Source of the DNA: an uncultured Bacillota bacterium
GTDB taxonomy: Bacteria > Bacillota > Clostridia > Christensenellales > Borkfalkiaceae
Assembly: GCA_949287815.1 (NCBI GenBank)
Contig: CASEHS010000006.1
Span: 1 to 52,817 of the forward strand
Length of the DNA: 52,817 nt
Reading direction: 5' to 3'
Shown piece by piece: positions 39,065 to 47,880 of this stretch. Within the stretch, counting starts at the first letter, position 1. Each line of letters opens with the position of its first letter. Made by a program: the position numbers and the translations under genes. The notes under the pieces are model-generated. The model worked only from the letters and a program-made list of their open reading frames with translations, was not told where the DNA came from and made no database searches.

Positions 39065-39958
39065 TTAACCGACTACTTTCAGACCGAAATCAGTAAGAAT
39101 TTTAACAAGCTGTTCTTTATGTGCAGGTTCGAGTTCGGTAAGGGGAGCGCGAGGTTTTCCGCCGCTGAGGCCGATCATTTCCGCCGCTGCTTTTGCGGGA
39201 ATGGGGTTTACTTCCATAAACATCGCATCGATAACGGGGAGCATTTTGTCTTGGATCTCGTTTGCGGAAGCAAGATCGCCCGCCTGCATATAGTTATAAA
39301 GCTGTTTGGTCTCTTTAGGGATGATATTGGAAGTAACGGATATGAGTCCCGAGCCGCCGATTGCGAGAATGGGCAGGTTAAGGTTGTCGTCTCCGGAATA
39401 GAGAGCGCATTTACCGCGGATTCTGCGCATGGTTTCGCAGATCTGTTCCATATTTCCGCAAGCCTCTTTCAAGCCCGCTATGTTTTTTAATCCTGCAATG
39501 CGTTCCATCGTTGCAGGGAGAATATTCACCCCTGTGCGAGGCGGAACGTTATAGCAGATGATGGGAATATTCACCGCGTCCGAAATGGTTTTATAATACT
39601 CATAGATACCGTTCTGAGTGCATTTGTTATAATAGGGGGTGACCACGAGCAGACCGTCAGCACCGAGTTCTTCCGCTTTGCGGCTTGCCTGAACGGCCGC
39701 AGCGGTATTGTTTGAGCCGCTGCCGAAAATAAGTTTTGCGCGTCCCGCGTTTCTTTTTACGGAGAAACGCATCACTTCTTCTTTTTCTTCGGCGGTCATT
39801 GTAGCAGGTTCACCCGTAGTGCCGAGGATGACAAGTGCGTCCGTACCGTTTTCGATCTGAAAATCGATCATTTTCCCGAATGAATCAAAATCGACACTGC
39901 CGTCCTTAGCGAAAGGTGTGATCATAGCAGTTGCAGTTCCGCGAAACAGTTCTTTCAT
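39065..39958 (-). CDS. dapA: 4-hydroxy-tetrahydrodipicolinate synthase
   Basis: The 297-residue aldolase-type enzyme condenses pyruvate with aspartate semialdehyde, the first step specific to diaminopimelate and lysine. The Schiff-base lysine is Lys164 (AGLKEACG), with Tyr136 in ICYNVPPRTG and the GTTGE substrate loop near residue 46. The length and start (GGAGAT upstream) are standard. It is 79 bases after asd. Confidence 0.97.
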   Translation of the reverse strand: MKELFRGTATAMITPFAKDGSVDFDSFGKMIDFQIENGTDALVILGTTGEPATMTAEEKEEVMRFSVKRNAGRAKLIFGSGSNNTAAAVQASRKAEELGADGLLVVTPYYNKCTQNGIYEYYKTISDAVNIPIICYNVPPRTGVNILPATMERIAGLKNIAGLKEACGNMEQICETMRRIRGKCALYSGDDNLNLPILAIGGSGLISVTSNIIPKETKQLYNYMQAGDLASANEIQDKMLPVIDAMFMEVNPIPAKAAAEMIGLSGGKPRAPLTELEPAHKEQLVKILTDFGLKVVG

Positions 39959-40037
39959 AATAGATCTCCTTATCCGAATATGGAAAACTTATCTGAATGA
40001 TATTTTATGCTCAAAGAGTAAAAAGGATTCCGTAAGT

Positions 40038-41117
40038 TTAGTCAAGGTATCCTTTGGCAGCGAGAAGTTCCGCCATGAGGACAGCGCCGCCTGCCGCGCC
40101 GCGCAGGGTGTTGTGAGAAAGACATACAAATTTATAATCGAAGAGGATGTCTTCGCGCAGTCTGCCGACAGAAACAGCCATTCCGCCTTCAAGGTTTCTG
40201 TCGAGTTTTGCCTGAGGACGATCGTTTTCTTCAAAATAATGCAGGAATTTTTTGGGCGCGCTGGGCAATTCAAGCCTTTGTGCTTCTCCTGAAAATTCGT
40301 CCCATGCGCGAAGGATTTCTTCTTTGGAGGGCTTTTTCTCGAAAGAAACGAACACAGCGGCGGTATGACCGTCGGAAACGGGAACGCGCAGACACTGTGC
40401 GGTGATCTTGGGAGAAGTTGCATTGATGATTTCGTTATTTTGGATTTTTCCCCAGATTTTAAGAGGTTCGCATTCCGATTTTTCTTCTTCGCCGCCGATA
40501 TAGGGGATCACGTTATCGATGATCTCGGGCATACGGTCAAAGGTTTTTCCTGCGCCGCTGATCGCCTGATAGGTACAGACAGCCGCGGCTTTCACACCGT
40601 ACTTCATGAGCGGGTGAAGAGCAGGGACATAGCTTTGCAAAGAGCAGTTACTCTTGACTGCAATAAAACCGCGCTTTGTGCCGAGGCGTTTTCTCTGCGC
40701 AGGAATAATTTCCGCATGGTCGGCATTGATTTCCGGAATGATCATAGGAACATCGGGAGTGCCTCTGTGTGCGGAATTGTTGGAAATAACGGGTACTTCC
40801 GCTTTTGCGTATTTTTCTTCGAGAGCGCGGATTTCGTCTTTTTTCATGTTTACCGCGCAGAACACAAAATCAACGAGTTCTGCAATTTTATCGATATCTT
40901 TTTCAGCATCGAAAACGATCATATCTTTATAGCGCTCGGGAATAGGGGAAGACATAGCCCAGCGGTTTTTTACGGCGTCCTCATATCTTTTTCCTGCGGA
41001 AGAAGGGGAAGCCGCGAGAGCAACGGGATTAAACCAGGGATGGTTTTCAAGAAGAAGACAGAATCTTTGACCAACCATTCCGGTTGCACCGATAATTGCA
41101 ACGTTGTATTTTTTCAT
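40038..41117 (-). CDS. asd: Aspartate-semialdehyde dehydrogenase
   Basis: The 359-residue enzyme reduces aspartyl phosphate to aspartate semialdehyde with NADPH. The sequence is of the archaeal/fungal-like long form: NVAIIGATGMVGQRF at the N-terminus, SNNSAHRG near residue 115, catalytic Cys in KSNCSLQSY near 157, and VPVSDGHTAAVFVSF near 247. The frame is open 26 codons further upstream, but those codons lie in the riboswitch terminator; AGGAGT ten bases before the ATG at 41117 fixes the start. It is the first gene of the lysine-controlled operon. Confidence 0.96.
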   Translation of the reverse strand: MKKYNVAIIGATGMVGQRFCLLLENHPWFNPVALAASPSSAGKRYEDAVKNRWAMSSPIPERYKDMIVFDAEKDIDKIAELVDFVFCAVNMKKDEIRALEEKYAKAEVPVISNNSAHRGTPDVPMIIPEINADHAEIIPAQRKRLGTKRGFIAVKSNCSLQSYVPALHPLMKYGVKAAAVCTYQAISGAGKTFDRMPEIIDNVIPYIGGEEEKSECEPLKIWGKIQNNEIINATSPKITAQCLRVPVSDGHTAAVFVSFEKKPSKEEILRAWDEFSGEAQRLELPSAPKKFLHYFEENDRPQAKLDRNLEGGMAVSVGRLREDILFDYKFVCLSHNTLRGAAGGAVLMAELLAAKGYLD

Positions 41118-41159
41118 AATAAAACACACTCCTGTGTAAAAAATTTTTTGATTGAGTGA

Positions 41160-41193
41160 AAAATAAAAGCGGCGAAGCCGAAAGCACCGCCGC
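41160..41193 (-). terminator. Attenuator terminator of the lysine riboswitch
   Basis: GCGGCG (minus strand of 41188-41193) pairs with CGCCGC (minus strand of 41169-41174), with an inner stem, and is followed on the minus strand by TTTTATTTTT. It stands between the aptamer and asd, so ligand binding probably causes termination here. Confidence 0.85.
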
Positions 41194-41264
41194 ATATTAT
41201 TTTGCTCGTATGACCCGCTTTAAACAAACGGAGATCCCGTTTGAAAACAAACGGAAAAGATCGG

Positions 41265-41435
41265 GCAAAAATAGCACTCCACGTCGGTGACAGTCGGAAA
41301 GGTATTAACCTTTACGCCCAGCAAAGGACACATCGGCAGTGCCGCGCTTCGGCGGAGACGCCCTTTCCTCGCACCGGAATCGCCGAATTCCGTATGTGGC
41401 GCAAGTAATGATGCTCATCCGCTCCTCTATTTCGC
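41265..41435 (-). promoter_or_regulatory. Lysine riboswitch (L box) aptamer
   Basis: Read on the minus strand, this 171-base leader has the conserved L-box blocks in order: AGAGGAGCG near the 5' end, AGGAAAGGGCGTCTCCG then CCGAAGC in the core, GCTGGGCGTAAAGG, ACTGTCACC, and GGAGTGCTAT at the 3' end. P1 forms between GCGAAATAG (41435 to 41427) and CTATTTTTGC (41274 to 41265). It senses lysine and shuts off asd-dapA-dapB through the terminator downstream. Confidence 0.93.
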
Positions 41436-41441
41436 AAAGAG

Positions 41442-41470
41442 ATTTTAACACAACAAAACGTAAATGTCAA
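41442..41470 (-). promoter_or_regulatory. Promoter of the asd-dapA-dapB operon
   Basis: On the minus strand, TTGACA (41470 to 41465), 17 bases, and TAAAAT (41447 to 41442). Transcription would start a few bases before the riboswitch aptamer. Confidence 0.88.
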
Positions 41471-41591
41471 AGAAATTTCTTTCGCAAAGCAAGATTCTTT
41501 TTTTAATTTACAAAATTGTAATCTTTCTTGCGTTAAAAAAAGTAAATACGGTGAAATTGCCGAATAATTTTCAGACGGTAGGGAAATTTAA

Positions 41592-41620
41592 TTGAAATAT
41601 TTTCCGATTTGTAGTACAAT
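41592..41620 (+). promoter_or_regulatory. Promoter of the membrane protein-methyltransferase-hslO operon
   Basis: TTGAAA (41592-41597), 17 bases, TACAAT (41615-41620). A hairpin GCGGGGATAGTCCCGC (41641-41656) follows in the leader just before the ribosome binding site. Confidence 0.75.
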
Positions 41621-41666
41621 ATAAAAACCAATGTAAAAACGCGGGGATAGTCCCGCCGGAGGAAAT

Positions 41667-42968
41667 ATGGCGCGTCAAGGCGAAAAGAAAGGTTTTATTG
41701 CCAGAATGCTTGAAGGCAAGGAAAGAGATGAGGAATACGCAAGAAGCACTTTGCCGACCAGCCGCTGGTCATTATTCTGGGATATTTTCAAGGGCAGATT
41801 TTCTAAACTTGTGATCGTGAATCTGTTAATGCTTATATTCTGTATACCGCTGGTTGTGGTATTCTTTTTAAGATACTCTTATATTGCGGTGCAGGGCTCC
41901 ACGTTGCCGTTTTCTTCCTTTCTCGGAAGCGGATATGCGCAGGCAGTAAATACGATCGGTCTTTCCGAGCAAATGCTCAATTCAACGAATATGATGTTCG
42001 GATTGTTTTTGATACTTGTGGCACTAATCGCAGGGATCGGTATTTCGGGCGGAATGTATGTTATCCGTAATATGGTCTGGACGGAAGGCATTTTTGTAGC
42101 AAACGATTTTTGGCGCGGGATCAAAATAAATATCGGAGTAGTGCTCAAATCTACTTTGTTTTATTCGATCATGCTGTATCTTCTTTTCCTTGCGATCGGT
42201 CAGTCTAATCTGATCATTGCGGTAGGCGCGGGAAATGAGGTTCTTTTCACTATATCGAAAGTAATTTCTTATATAGCGATCGGTTTATTTACTTTAATGT
42301 ATCTTTGGATGCTTTCAATGGGCGGAAGTTACAAACTTAAATTTTTCCAGCTTTTGAAGAACGCATTCCTGATGACGTTCGGACTTATCTTTCAGAATGT
42401 ATTTTTTGTTGTTCTGATGGCAATTCCTGCGATCCTTATTCTGCTCGGTTCTTTTTTCCAGATCATCGGGATCATAATCATGATTTTGTTCGGCTTATCT
42501 TATATGCTTTTGGTTTGGCTCGACTACACCCAGTGGGCGTTCGATAAATTTATTGAAACGCGCAGGGAAGGCGGAAAAGTCAACCGCGGTATTTATTCCA
42601 AGGTCGATAGGAAAGGCGGCGCACAGAGTAAAGCAATTCAGGAATATCAGCAGAATCTGGAAGAGGCGCTCAGCGTAAAATCCGATTTGTCGTCGAGGCC
42701 GATCAAGCCTATCACAGACGATTTGAAAGTTTACGAACTTCCTGACTCATTCTCTCGTGAGGACTTGAAAAAGCTGCGTGAATCCAAGCAGATGATCGTG
42801 GAAGACACGCAGAAATATGCGCAGGAGCATATCAATGACGAGAAATATGTAACTTATAACGCGAAGTTTGAGGAAAAGGAAGAGGAAGAAAAGAATAATA
42901 AAGATAAAAAGAAGAGCAAGAAAGCGGACAGCAAGGCTTCGTCCGATCAGAAAAAAGAGGACAAGTAA
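41667..42968 (+). CDS. Polytopic membrane protein with highly charged tail, YesL/DUF624-like
   Basis: The 433-residue product has a short charged N-terminus, then about six membrane helices between residues 45 and 290. The middle segment (WTEGIFVANDFWRGIKINIGVVLKSTLFYSIM) resembles YesL/DUF624 proteins, often found near sugar transporters, but the match is weak and is made by eye. The last 140 residues are hydrophilic and end in a Lys/Glu/Asp-rich run (EKEEEEKNNKDKKKSKK). Function is unknown. CGGAGGA lies just before the ATG. Its stop overlaps the methyltransferase start by one base. Confidence 0.7.
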   Translation: MARQGEKKGFIARMLEGKERDEEYARSTLPTSRWSLFWDIFKGRFSKLVIVNLLMLIFCIPLVVVFFLRYSYIAVQGSTLPFSSFLGSGYAQAVNTIGLSEQMLNSTNMMFGLFLILVALIAGIGISGGMYVIRNMVWTEGIFVANDFWRGIKINIGVVLKSTLFYSIMLYLLFLAIGQSNLIIAVGAGNEVLFTISKVISYIAIGLFTLMYLWMLSMGGSYKLKFFQLLKNAFLMTFGLIFQNVFFVVLMAIPAILILLGSFFQIIGIIIMILFGLSYMLLVWLDYTQWAFDKFIETRREGGKVNRGIYSKVDRKGGAQSKAIQEYQQNLEEALSVKSDLSSRPIKPITDDLKVYELPDSFSREDLKKLRESKQMIVEDTQKYAQEHINDEKYVTYNAKFEEKEEEEKNNKDKKKSKKADSKASSDQKKEDK

Positions 42969-43699
42969 TGGACGGGGCATACACAAATCTTGCCGACTGG
43001 TTTGAATATCTCAATAAAGACTGCGACTATGAAAAATGGTCGCAGTATTTGCATGAAAAACTTTTGTTCGCGGGTGTCCGTTCGGGAATAGGTCTTGATA
43101 TAGGTTGCGGAAGCGGGAAGTTCACGCGCGCGCTTACGAAAATGGGTTATCATATGACGGGCTTCGACATAAGCGCACAAATGCTCGCGAAAGCACAGCA
43201 GTTGAATGCCGAAGAAGGGGTATTTCCGCTGTTTGTACAGGAAGACGTCCGCAATCTCAGGTTTCACGGCAGAGCGGATTTTGTCATCAGTGTGAATGAT
43301 TGTTTTAACTACGTTCCGCAATCGGATTTAGCCAAGGCGTTCGGGAAAATTCGAGGTTGTCTTAAAAAAGGCGGTATATTCTGGTTTGATATTTCTACGG
43401 AATATAAACTTCGCGAAGTGATCGGCAATAACGCTTTTTGTGAAGACAGGGAAGAACTTGCATATCTCTGGTTTAACCGCCTTTGCGACGAGCGGGTAGA
43501 AATGGATTTTACAATGTTTGTCAAAAGGCAAGACGGATTATTTTCAAGGAGCGACGAGCGTCACGTTCAGTATATCCATAAAAAAGAGAATGTATATGAA
43601 GAATTGGACAAGTGCGGATTTGATGTCTTGCTGACGGAAGGCGCATTCGGAGATGCGCAAGATAAAATGCGGCTGAATTTTCTTTGCCGCAGAAGATAA
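42968..43699 (+). CDS. Class I SAM-dependent methyltransferase
   Basis: The 243-residue protein has the Rossmann-type methyltransferase motif I GLDIGCGSGKFT near residue 42, the acidic motif II GFDISAQMLAKAQQ near 65, DFVISVNDCFNYV near 103, and LKKGGIFWFDIS near 137. The substrate is not apparent; small-molecule methylation is the usual guess for this YcgJ/UbiE-like type. It overlaps the upstream membrane protein gene (TAATG). Confidence 0.88.
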   Translation: MDGAYTNLADWFEYLNKDCDYEKWSQYLHEKLLFAGVRSGIGLDIGCGSGKFTRALTKMGYHMTGFDISAQMLAKAQQLNAEEGVFPLFVQEDVRNLRFHGRADFVISVNDCFNYVPQSDLAKAFGKIRGCLKKGGIFWFDISTEYKLREVIGNNAFCEDREELAYLWFNRLCDERVEMDFTMFVKRQDGLFSRSDERHVQYIHKKENVYEELDKCGFDVLLTEGAFGDAQDKMRLNFLCRRR

Positions 43700-43733
43700 C
43701 AGTTGCTTGTAAGGTGTGCGTGAGGATAAAAAG

Positions 43734-44612
43734 ATGAAAAAGACAGAAAATAAAATTTTGCGTGGGCTTATTTGCGGCGGTGAAGTCTCTCTTGCAGTAG
43801 CGGATACGACACAGCTTGTAAATGAAGCGATCAGGATACACGGATTATCTGCATTGTCGGCGGCGGCACTTGGCAGAACGCTTACGGTCGCGGCGTATAT
43901 GTGTTCGGGTCTGAAAACGGAAGGGAGTGCTCTTTCTGTAACGATCAAAGGAGACGGCGCGGGCGGCTCTGTTTACGTCAGCGGAGATAAACTTTTGCAT
44001 ATGCGCGGATATATCGAGAATCCCGTCTGCGATCTTCCGCCCAATGCGCTCGGGAAACTGGACGTAGGCGGATGTGTCGGGAAGAATGGTTATCTGTCTG
44101 TCGTGCGCGATGACGGGGAAAATGTACCTTTTGTCGGAACTACACCGCTCGTCAGCGGAGAGATAGGCGAGGATTTTGCGGCATATTTTGCTTACAGCGA
44201 GCAACTTCCCACGGCTATCGCAGTAGGAGTAAAAATTTCAAAAACGGGTGAGTGTTTAGGCGCGGGCGGCGTTTTTATGCAGCCGATGCCGGGAGCGAGC
44301 GAGGAAAGTTTACGCTTTGTGGAAGATACGATCGGGAAGTTTTCAGCGATCAGCAGTTTAATGGAAGAGTTTTCTGCAGAAGAAGTTACGGAAAAATATT
44401 TCGGCAATGTCAATTATTACACGTTAAAACCCGAATACAAATGTAATTGCAGCAGAAATTATATAGAGGGGATCCTCACAGCCATGGGCGAAGAGGAGTT
44501 GCGGTCAGTGATCGCGGAGCAGGGCAAGATCAGTGTACATTGTCATTATTGCAATACTGATTATGAATTTTCTCCGGAGGATACGGAAAAACTGATCGCA
44601 TCGATGAAATGA
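43734..44612 (+). CDS. hslO: Hsp33 redox-regulated chaperone
   Basis: The 292-residue holdase chaperone is active when oxidised and protects proteins against oxidative unfolding. The C-terminal zinc-binding cysteines are present as CNC and CHYC (KCNCSRN and HCHYCN, about 30 residues apart), which form disulfides in the active state. N-terminal family marks are GGEVSLAVADTTQLVNEA and KGDGAGGSVYV. The GTG at 43716 is in frame, but GTGAGGA upstream of the ATG at 43734 makes this the start. Confidence 0.96.
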   Translation: MKKTENKILRGLICGGEVSLAVADTTQLVNEAIRIHGLSALSAAALGRTLTVAAYMCSGLKTEGSALSVTIKGDGAGGSVYVSGDKLLHMRGYIENPVCDLPPNALGKLDVGGCVGKNGYLSVVRDDGENVPFVGTTPLVSGEIGEDFAAYFAYSEQLPTAIAVGVKISKTGECLGAGGVFMQPMPGASEESLRFVEDTIGKFSAISSLMEEFSAEEVTEKYFGNVNYYTLKPEYKCNCSRNYIEGILTAMGEEELRSVIAEQGKISVHCHYCNTDYEFSPEDTEKLIASMK

Positions 44613-44636
44613 ACGCACGGAAGAAATGAGGTAAGG

Positions 44637-46421
44637 ATGGAGGATAAAATTGTCAGTTTTGATCTGAGCGCGGAAACGCTGCTCGATCTTGCGGATAAAA
44701 AATTTGAAGAAAAAGATTATGTCGGGGCTTTACGCATCTTGTCAAAGTCGGTGGAGCGAAACGGCGCAGGTTCGGAAGAATATGCGCTTTTTGCGGATAT
44801 CTACGACGCAATGGACCTGTTTGAGATGTCGGCATTTTATTGGTTTCGCTATCTTGATGTTTGTGCCGAAGATGAAATGGTGGATGCGTACGAAGGTCTT
44901 GCCGCCTGTTATTATAATCTCGGCAATGAAACAAAATCTGCTTATTATTATAATCTGATGTTGCAGGACAAGTATCTTACCCCGTCGAACGGAATGGAAT
45001 TAGGTGAACTGTTTTCCATGCCTCCTGTAAAACGTCCGTTCAGGATCGTATATCCGCCGGAAGAAGCGGATTATTCGGAAGAAATCGATGCAGGGTTAAA
45101 AGCGATCAGAAGCGGAGATTTCAAGACTGCCGAAGAGCTTTTCTCATCGGTACACGAAAAGAGCGAATATTATAACGCAGCGAGGAATTTTCTTGCGGTC
45201 GGTTATCTGATGCAGGGAAAGAACGAAGAAGCGGAAAAAGTATGCTTGGAAATCTTGCGCGAAAAGCCTGATGATATACAGGTATTGTCGACATATGCCG
45301 CCGTTCTTACGGAGCAAGGTCGCAGGGACGAGAGCCGCGAGGCGGCAAAGCGGCTTGCTGCTTTTGATACGCAGTCAGCGGATGAGTTGTATAAAATTGC
45401 TACGGTTTGCTGTGAAAACGGTTTATACGAAGAAGCATATGAAAAATTCTGTATTTTGGAAAGACAGGTCAATTTTGATCTGACATTGCTTTATTTCAAA
45501 TCGATCGCGGCATTCCGTTGCGGAAAAGTGCAGGAAAGTTTAAGGTCTTTATCGGAAATCATAGATGTATTTCCTGATGCGGCGGTCGCAAAATATTATT
45601 TCCGTGAGATCAGAAGATATTCCGAAGAAGGCGGAGAAGTTCCCGAAACCTGCTTTTTCTATCGTCTGCCGAAAGCGGAACACGATGCTCGGGTCAAATT
45701 TTTAATGGCGCTTATGGGGATTTCAGCGAAAGAACTTCGCCAGTATTGCGCCCAAACAGATTTGCGGGAATATATAGATTGGTGTTTTGATGAAGCAGAC
45801 GGGACGGAAGTAGAAATTCAGTTGCTCGGCGCAAGGCTTGCCGTAAAGGGCGGAATGGACGCGCGGGTTAGGGAACTACTACTGGATTGTTCTGTAAACG
45901 ATATCATAAAAGTAGAAACGATACGCTCCCTTGCCGCACGAAATAAGCCGATTGTTTTCGGTGTAGTGCTGGGTGATATATACAGATCTTTTGAATTTGA
46001 GCCGATTCAGATCGGTAGAGCAGGAAGATCTAAATTTATTTACGCGTACTCTTTATGCTTTACAAGGTTTGTGCTGATGGGTGACGGCAACGCACAGGCG
46101 ATCCGCGCGTCGGCGGAATATATATATGACACGTTGTCGAAAGCAGACAAATTGTCTCTTGCCGCAGACGGAGACAGTCTTGCATGCGTAATTTATTTTA
46201 CATCTTCCCGAGAAGCGGTAAACAATACGGAGCAGGCACTTCGTTTTACGGGCGCAAAATCGGAAGCGGTTTCGGCGCTTTTGGAAGCCTTGCGTGACGC
46301 TGTTGAGGATGAAGCCGCTATTGCGGATGCTGGCGCTATGTCGGAAGAAGAGAAAGACAAAGAAGCGAACGAAATCGCCTGTTCGGATTCAGAAATGAAT
46401 AAGGAAACGGAAAAGGAGTAA
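44637..46421 (+). CDS. TPR-repeat protein of unknown function
   Basis: The 594-residue soluble protein has tandem TPR-like helix pairs in its first half: SAETLLDLADKKFEEKDYVGALRILSKSV, YYNLGNETKSAYYYNLML, GDFKTAEELFSSV, and YLMQGKNEEAEKVCLEIL, to about residue 310. The second half is helical but not recognisable and ends in an acidic tail (EEEKDKEANE). No signal peptide or membrane helix is seen. TPRs mediate protein contacts. It lies 24 bases after hslO and five before the next gene, so it may work with that helical-repeat protein. Confidence 0.8.
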   Translation: MEDKIVSFDLSAETLLDLADKKFEEKDYVGALRILSKSVERNGAGSEEYALFADIYDAMDLFEMSAFYWFRYLDVCAEDEMVDAYEGLAACYYNLGNETKSAYYYNLMLQDKYLTPSNGMELGELFSMPPVKRPFRIVYPPEEADYSEEIDAGLKAIRSGDFKTAEELFSSVHEKSEYYNAARNFLAVGYLMQGKNEEAEKVCLEILREKPDDIQVLSTYAAVLTEQGRRDESREAAKRLAAFDTQSADELYKIATVCCENGLYEEAYEKFCILERQVNFDLTLLYFKSIAAFRCGKVQESLRSLSEIIDVFPDAAVAKYYFREIRRYSEEGGEVPETCFFYRLPKAEHDARVKFLMALMGISAKELRQYCAQTDLREYIDWCFDEADGTEVEIQLLGARLAVKGGMDARVRELLLDCSVNDIIKVETIRSLAARNKPIVFGVVLGDIYRSFEFEPIQIGRAGRSKFIYAYSLCFTRFVLMGDGNAQAIRASAEYIYDTLSKADKLSLAADGDSLACVIYFTSSREAVNNTEQALRFTGAKSEAVSALLEALRDAVEDEAAIADAGAMSEEEKDKEANEIACSDSEMNKETEKE

Positions 46422-46426
46422 GGGTT

Positions 46427-47260
46427 ATGGAATTTATAGATTTTGACGAAATATTCAATCGTAAGATCGCGCAAATGATTGAAAAGCATGCGTCGGAAAA
46501 AACGGAAGAGGAGTGGGAAGATTATATTGCCGAAGCATATCAAAAATTCGGCGATACATATATAAAAAAGATCGATAATACGCCTCGCGGTTATTTTGCC
46601 GCTATGAGCGATGCAGAGTTATATGCGATGCTGAAAGAATACCTTCAACGCGATCTGCCCGTTTCCGATTTTCTTTGTGAAGAGTCAGAAAGGCGCGGCG
46701 TGAGCGAAGAGCTTTTATCTTTGCTTGACGAAAAGGAAGAGCATATCGTCCATTATGCGATCAATCTGATCGGCAGTGCGTCGGGTGCTTTGCCGAAATA
46801 TGCGAAGATGCTCGGAAGCAGTGATTATGACGAACACGTCAAAGACGCTTTGTCTGATGTCCTTAAAGAACGGGCGGACGATGTGGTTGAAGAGATTCTT
46901 CCGCTGGTGAAAACGAAAAACAGACCTTACGCGCTGGAAATACTTTCAAGGCTGAAACAAAAAGATGAGCGCGCTTTTGAGGCTCTGCTGTCTGCGTTTA
47001 AAGAAGGGGAAAATATTCCTTTATATGCCGGTTATTTGGCTTCCTATGGGGATGTACGTGCCTTGCCCGTACTCATGGAAGAGATAGAGCGGGAAGACGT
47101 GAAATTTGTTGCGTTTCAGGAACTCAAATATGCCATAGAAGCGTTGGGCGGAGAATACACAAAGGATCGTGATTTTTCGGAAGATCCTGAGTATCAGGCG
47201 ATAAAAGCTGCGTCTGCGGGTGCCGACATTTTCGGCGGTAAGAATGAGTCGAAAGTGTAA
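46427..47260 (+). CDS. HEAT-like helical-repeat protein of unknown function
   Basis: The 277-residue soluble protein is acidic and almost entirely helical. From about residue 90 on it shows HEAT-like helix pairs (EEHIVHYAINLIGSAS, HVKDALSDVLKERAD, NRPYALEILSRLKQKD, YLASYGDVRALPVLMEEI). No catalytic motif is visible. Its gene follows the TPR gene by five bases and is closed by a terminator, so the pair probably makes one complex. Confidence 0.75.
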   Translation: MEFIDFDEIFNRKIAQMIEKHASEKTEEEWEDYIAEAYQKFGDTYIKKIDNTPRGYFAAMSDAELYAMLKEYLQRDLPVSDFLCEESERRGVSEELLSLLDEKEEHIVHYAINLIGSASGALPKYAKMLGSSDYDEHVKDALSDVLKERADDVVEEILPLVKTKNRPYALEILSRLKQKDERAFEALLSAFKEGENIPLYAGYLASYGDVRALPVLMEEIEREDVKFVAFQELKYAIEALGGEYTKDRDFSEDPEYQAIKAASAGADIFGGKNESKV

Positions 47261-47288
47261 GTTGATTTTATCTTTTTAAATTTACTGT

Positions 47289-47316
47289 AAAAAAGAAGGG
47301 TTCACCCTTCTTTTTT
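47289..47316 (+). terminator. Terminator after the TPR/HEAT-like gene pair
   Basis: AAAAAAGAAGGG (47289-47300) pairs with CCCTTCTTTTTT (47305-47316) around TTCA and ends in a T-run. Confidence 0.93.
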
Positions 47317-47383
47317 TGATTTTGAGAAAAAGCGGAATAATAAGTTTTTTATTGCGCAAACTTATCTTCGGAGGGTAAAAAAT

Positions 47384-47578
47384 ATGGCAAATCAGCTTAC
47401 GGCAAAAGACCTCGAAGTAATAGCGGGGATTCTCAAAGCGGAAGGCATGGCTTGTAAAAAAGCTCGTGTATATTCCAAAACTCTGACAGATACAGCACTT
47501 GCGGCATGTATGCAGGATGTTGCGGACTGTCATCAGGAACGTTTCAATAAATTGTTGAAAATGCTTGAAGGTAAATAA
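47384..47578 (+). CDS. Small helical protein, probable partner of a CotF-type coat protein
   Basis: The 64-residue product is helical (LTAKDLEVIAGILKAEGMACKK; DTALAACMQDVADCHQERFNKLL) and has three Cys residues. The size, helix pattern and the His-Gln-Glu-Arg stretch are like short relatives of ferritin-like coat proteins. CGGAGGG precedes the ATG, and the CotF-like gene follows after nine bases. Function is inferred from this pairing only. Confidence 0.7.
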   Translation: MANQLTAKDLEVIAGILKAEGMACKKARVYSKTLTDTALAACMQDVADCHQERFNKLLKMLEGK

Positions 47579-47587
47579 GGAGGGAAT

Positions 47588-47878
47588 ATGAATAAATCCG
47601 GAAAAAAAGATATGACGCTTTCTGAAAAAGATGCGTTGGAAGACATGTTATTTACAGAAAAACAGTTGCTGGACAGTTATTCGCTCGCGATCAAGGAAGG
47701 AAGCACAAAAAGTATCAGATCTGAATTTGTGCAGAATTTTACACATGCGCAGGAGAATCAGTTTATTGTATTTTCAGAAATGAAAGACAGGGGATATTAT
47801 CCCGTAATGCCTGCTGAAAAGACGCAGATCCAGGAAAAAAGTAAAGAATTTTCCAAGGTAAGCGAACAACTCGGTTGA
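47588..47878 (+). CDS. CotF-type spore coat family protein
   Basis: The 96-residue protein matches the CotF family pattern: LSEKDALEDMLFTEKQLLDSYSLAI, then SIRSEFVQNFTHAQENQFIVFSEMKDRGYYPV. In the family these are the lines l.dke.l.DmL..qK.l...Y and lr..f..il.e...h...f..M..rGwY. Family members coat spores in Bacillus, though similar proteins occur in bacteria where sporulation is unproven. AGGAGG lies before the ATG. It ends the two-gene unit. Confidence 0.8.
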   Translation: MNKSGKKDMTLSEKDALEDMLFTEKQLLDSYSLAIKEGSTKSIRSEFVQNFTHAQENQFIVFSEMKDRGYYPVMPAEKTQIQEKSKEFSKVSEQLG

Positions 47879-47880
47879 TA

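Noticed and set aside
40365-41159. A 264-codon plus-strand frame opposite asd
   Set aside because: It runs antisense to a clearly recognised asd gene and its regulatory leader and shows no family pattern.
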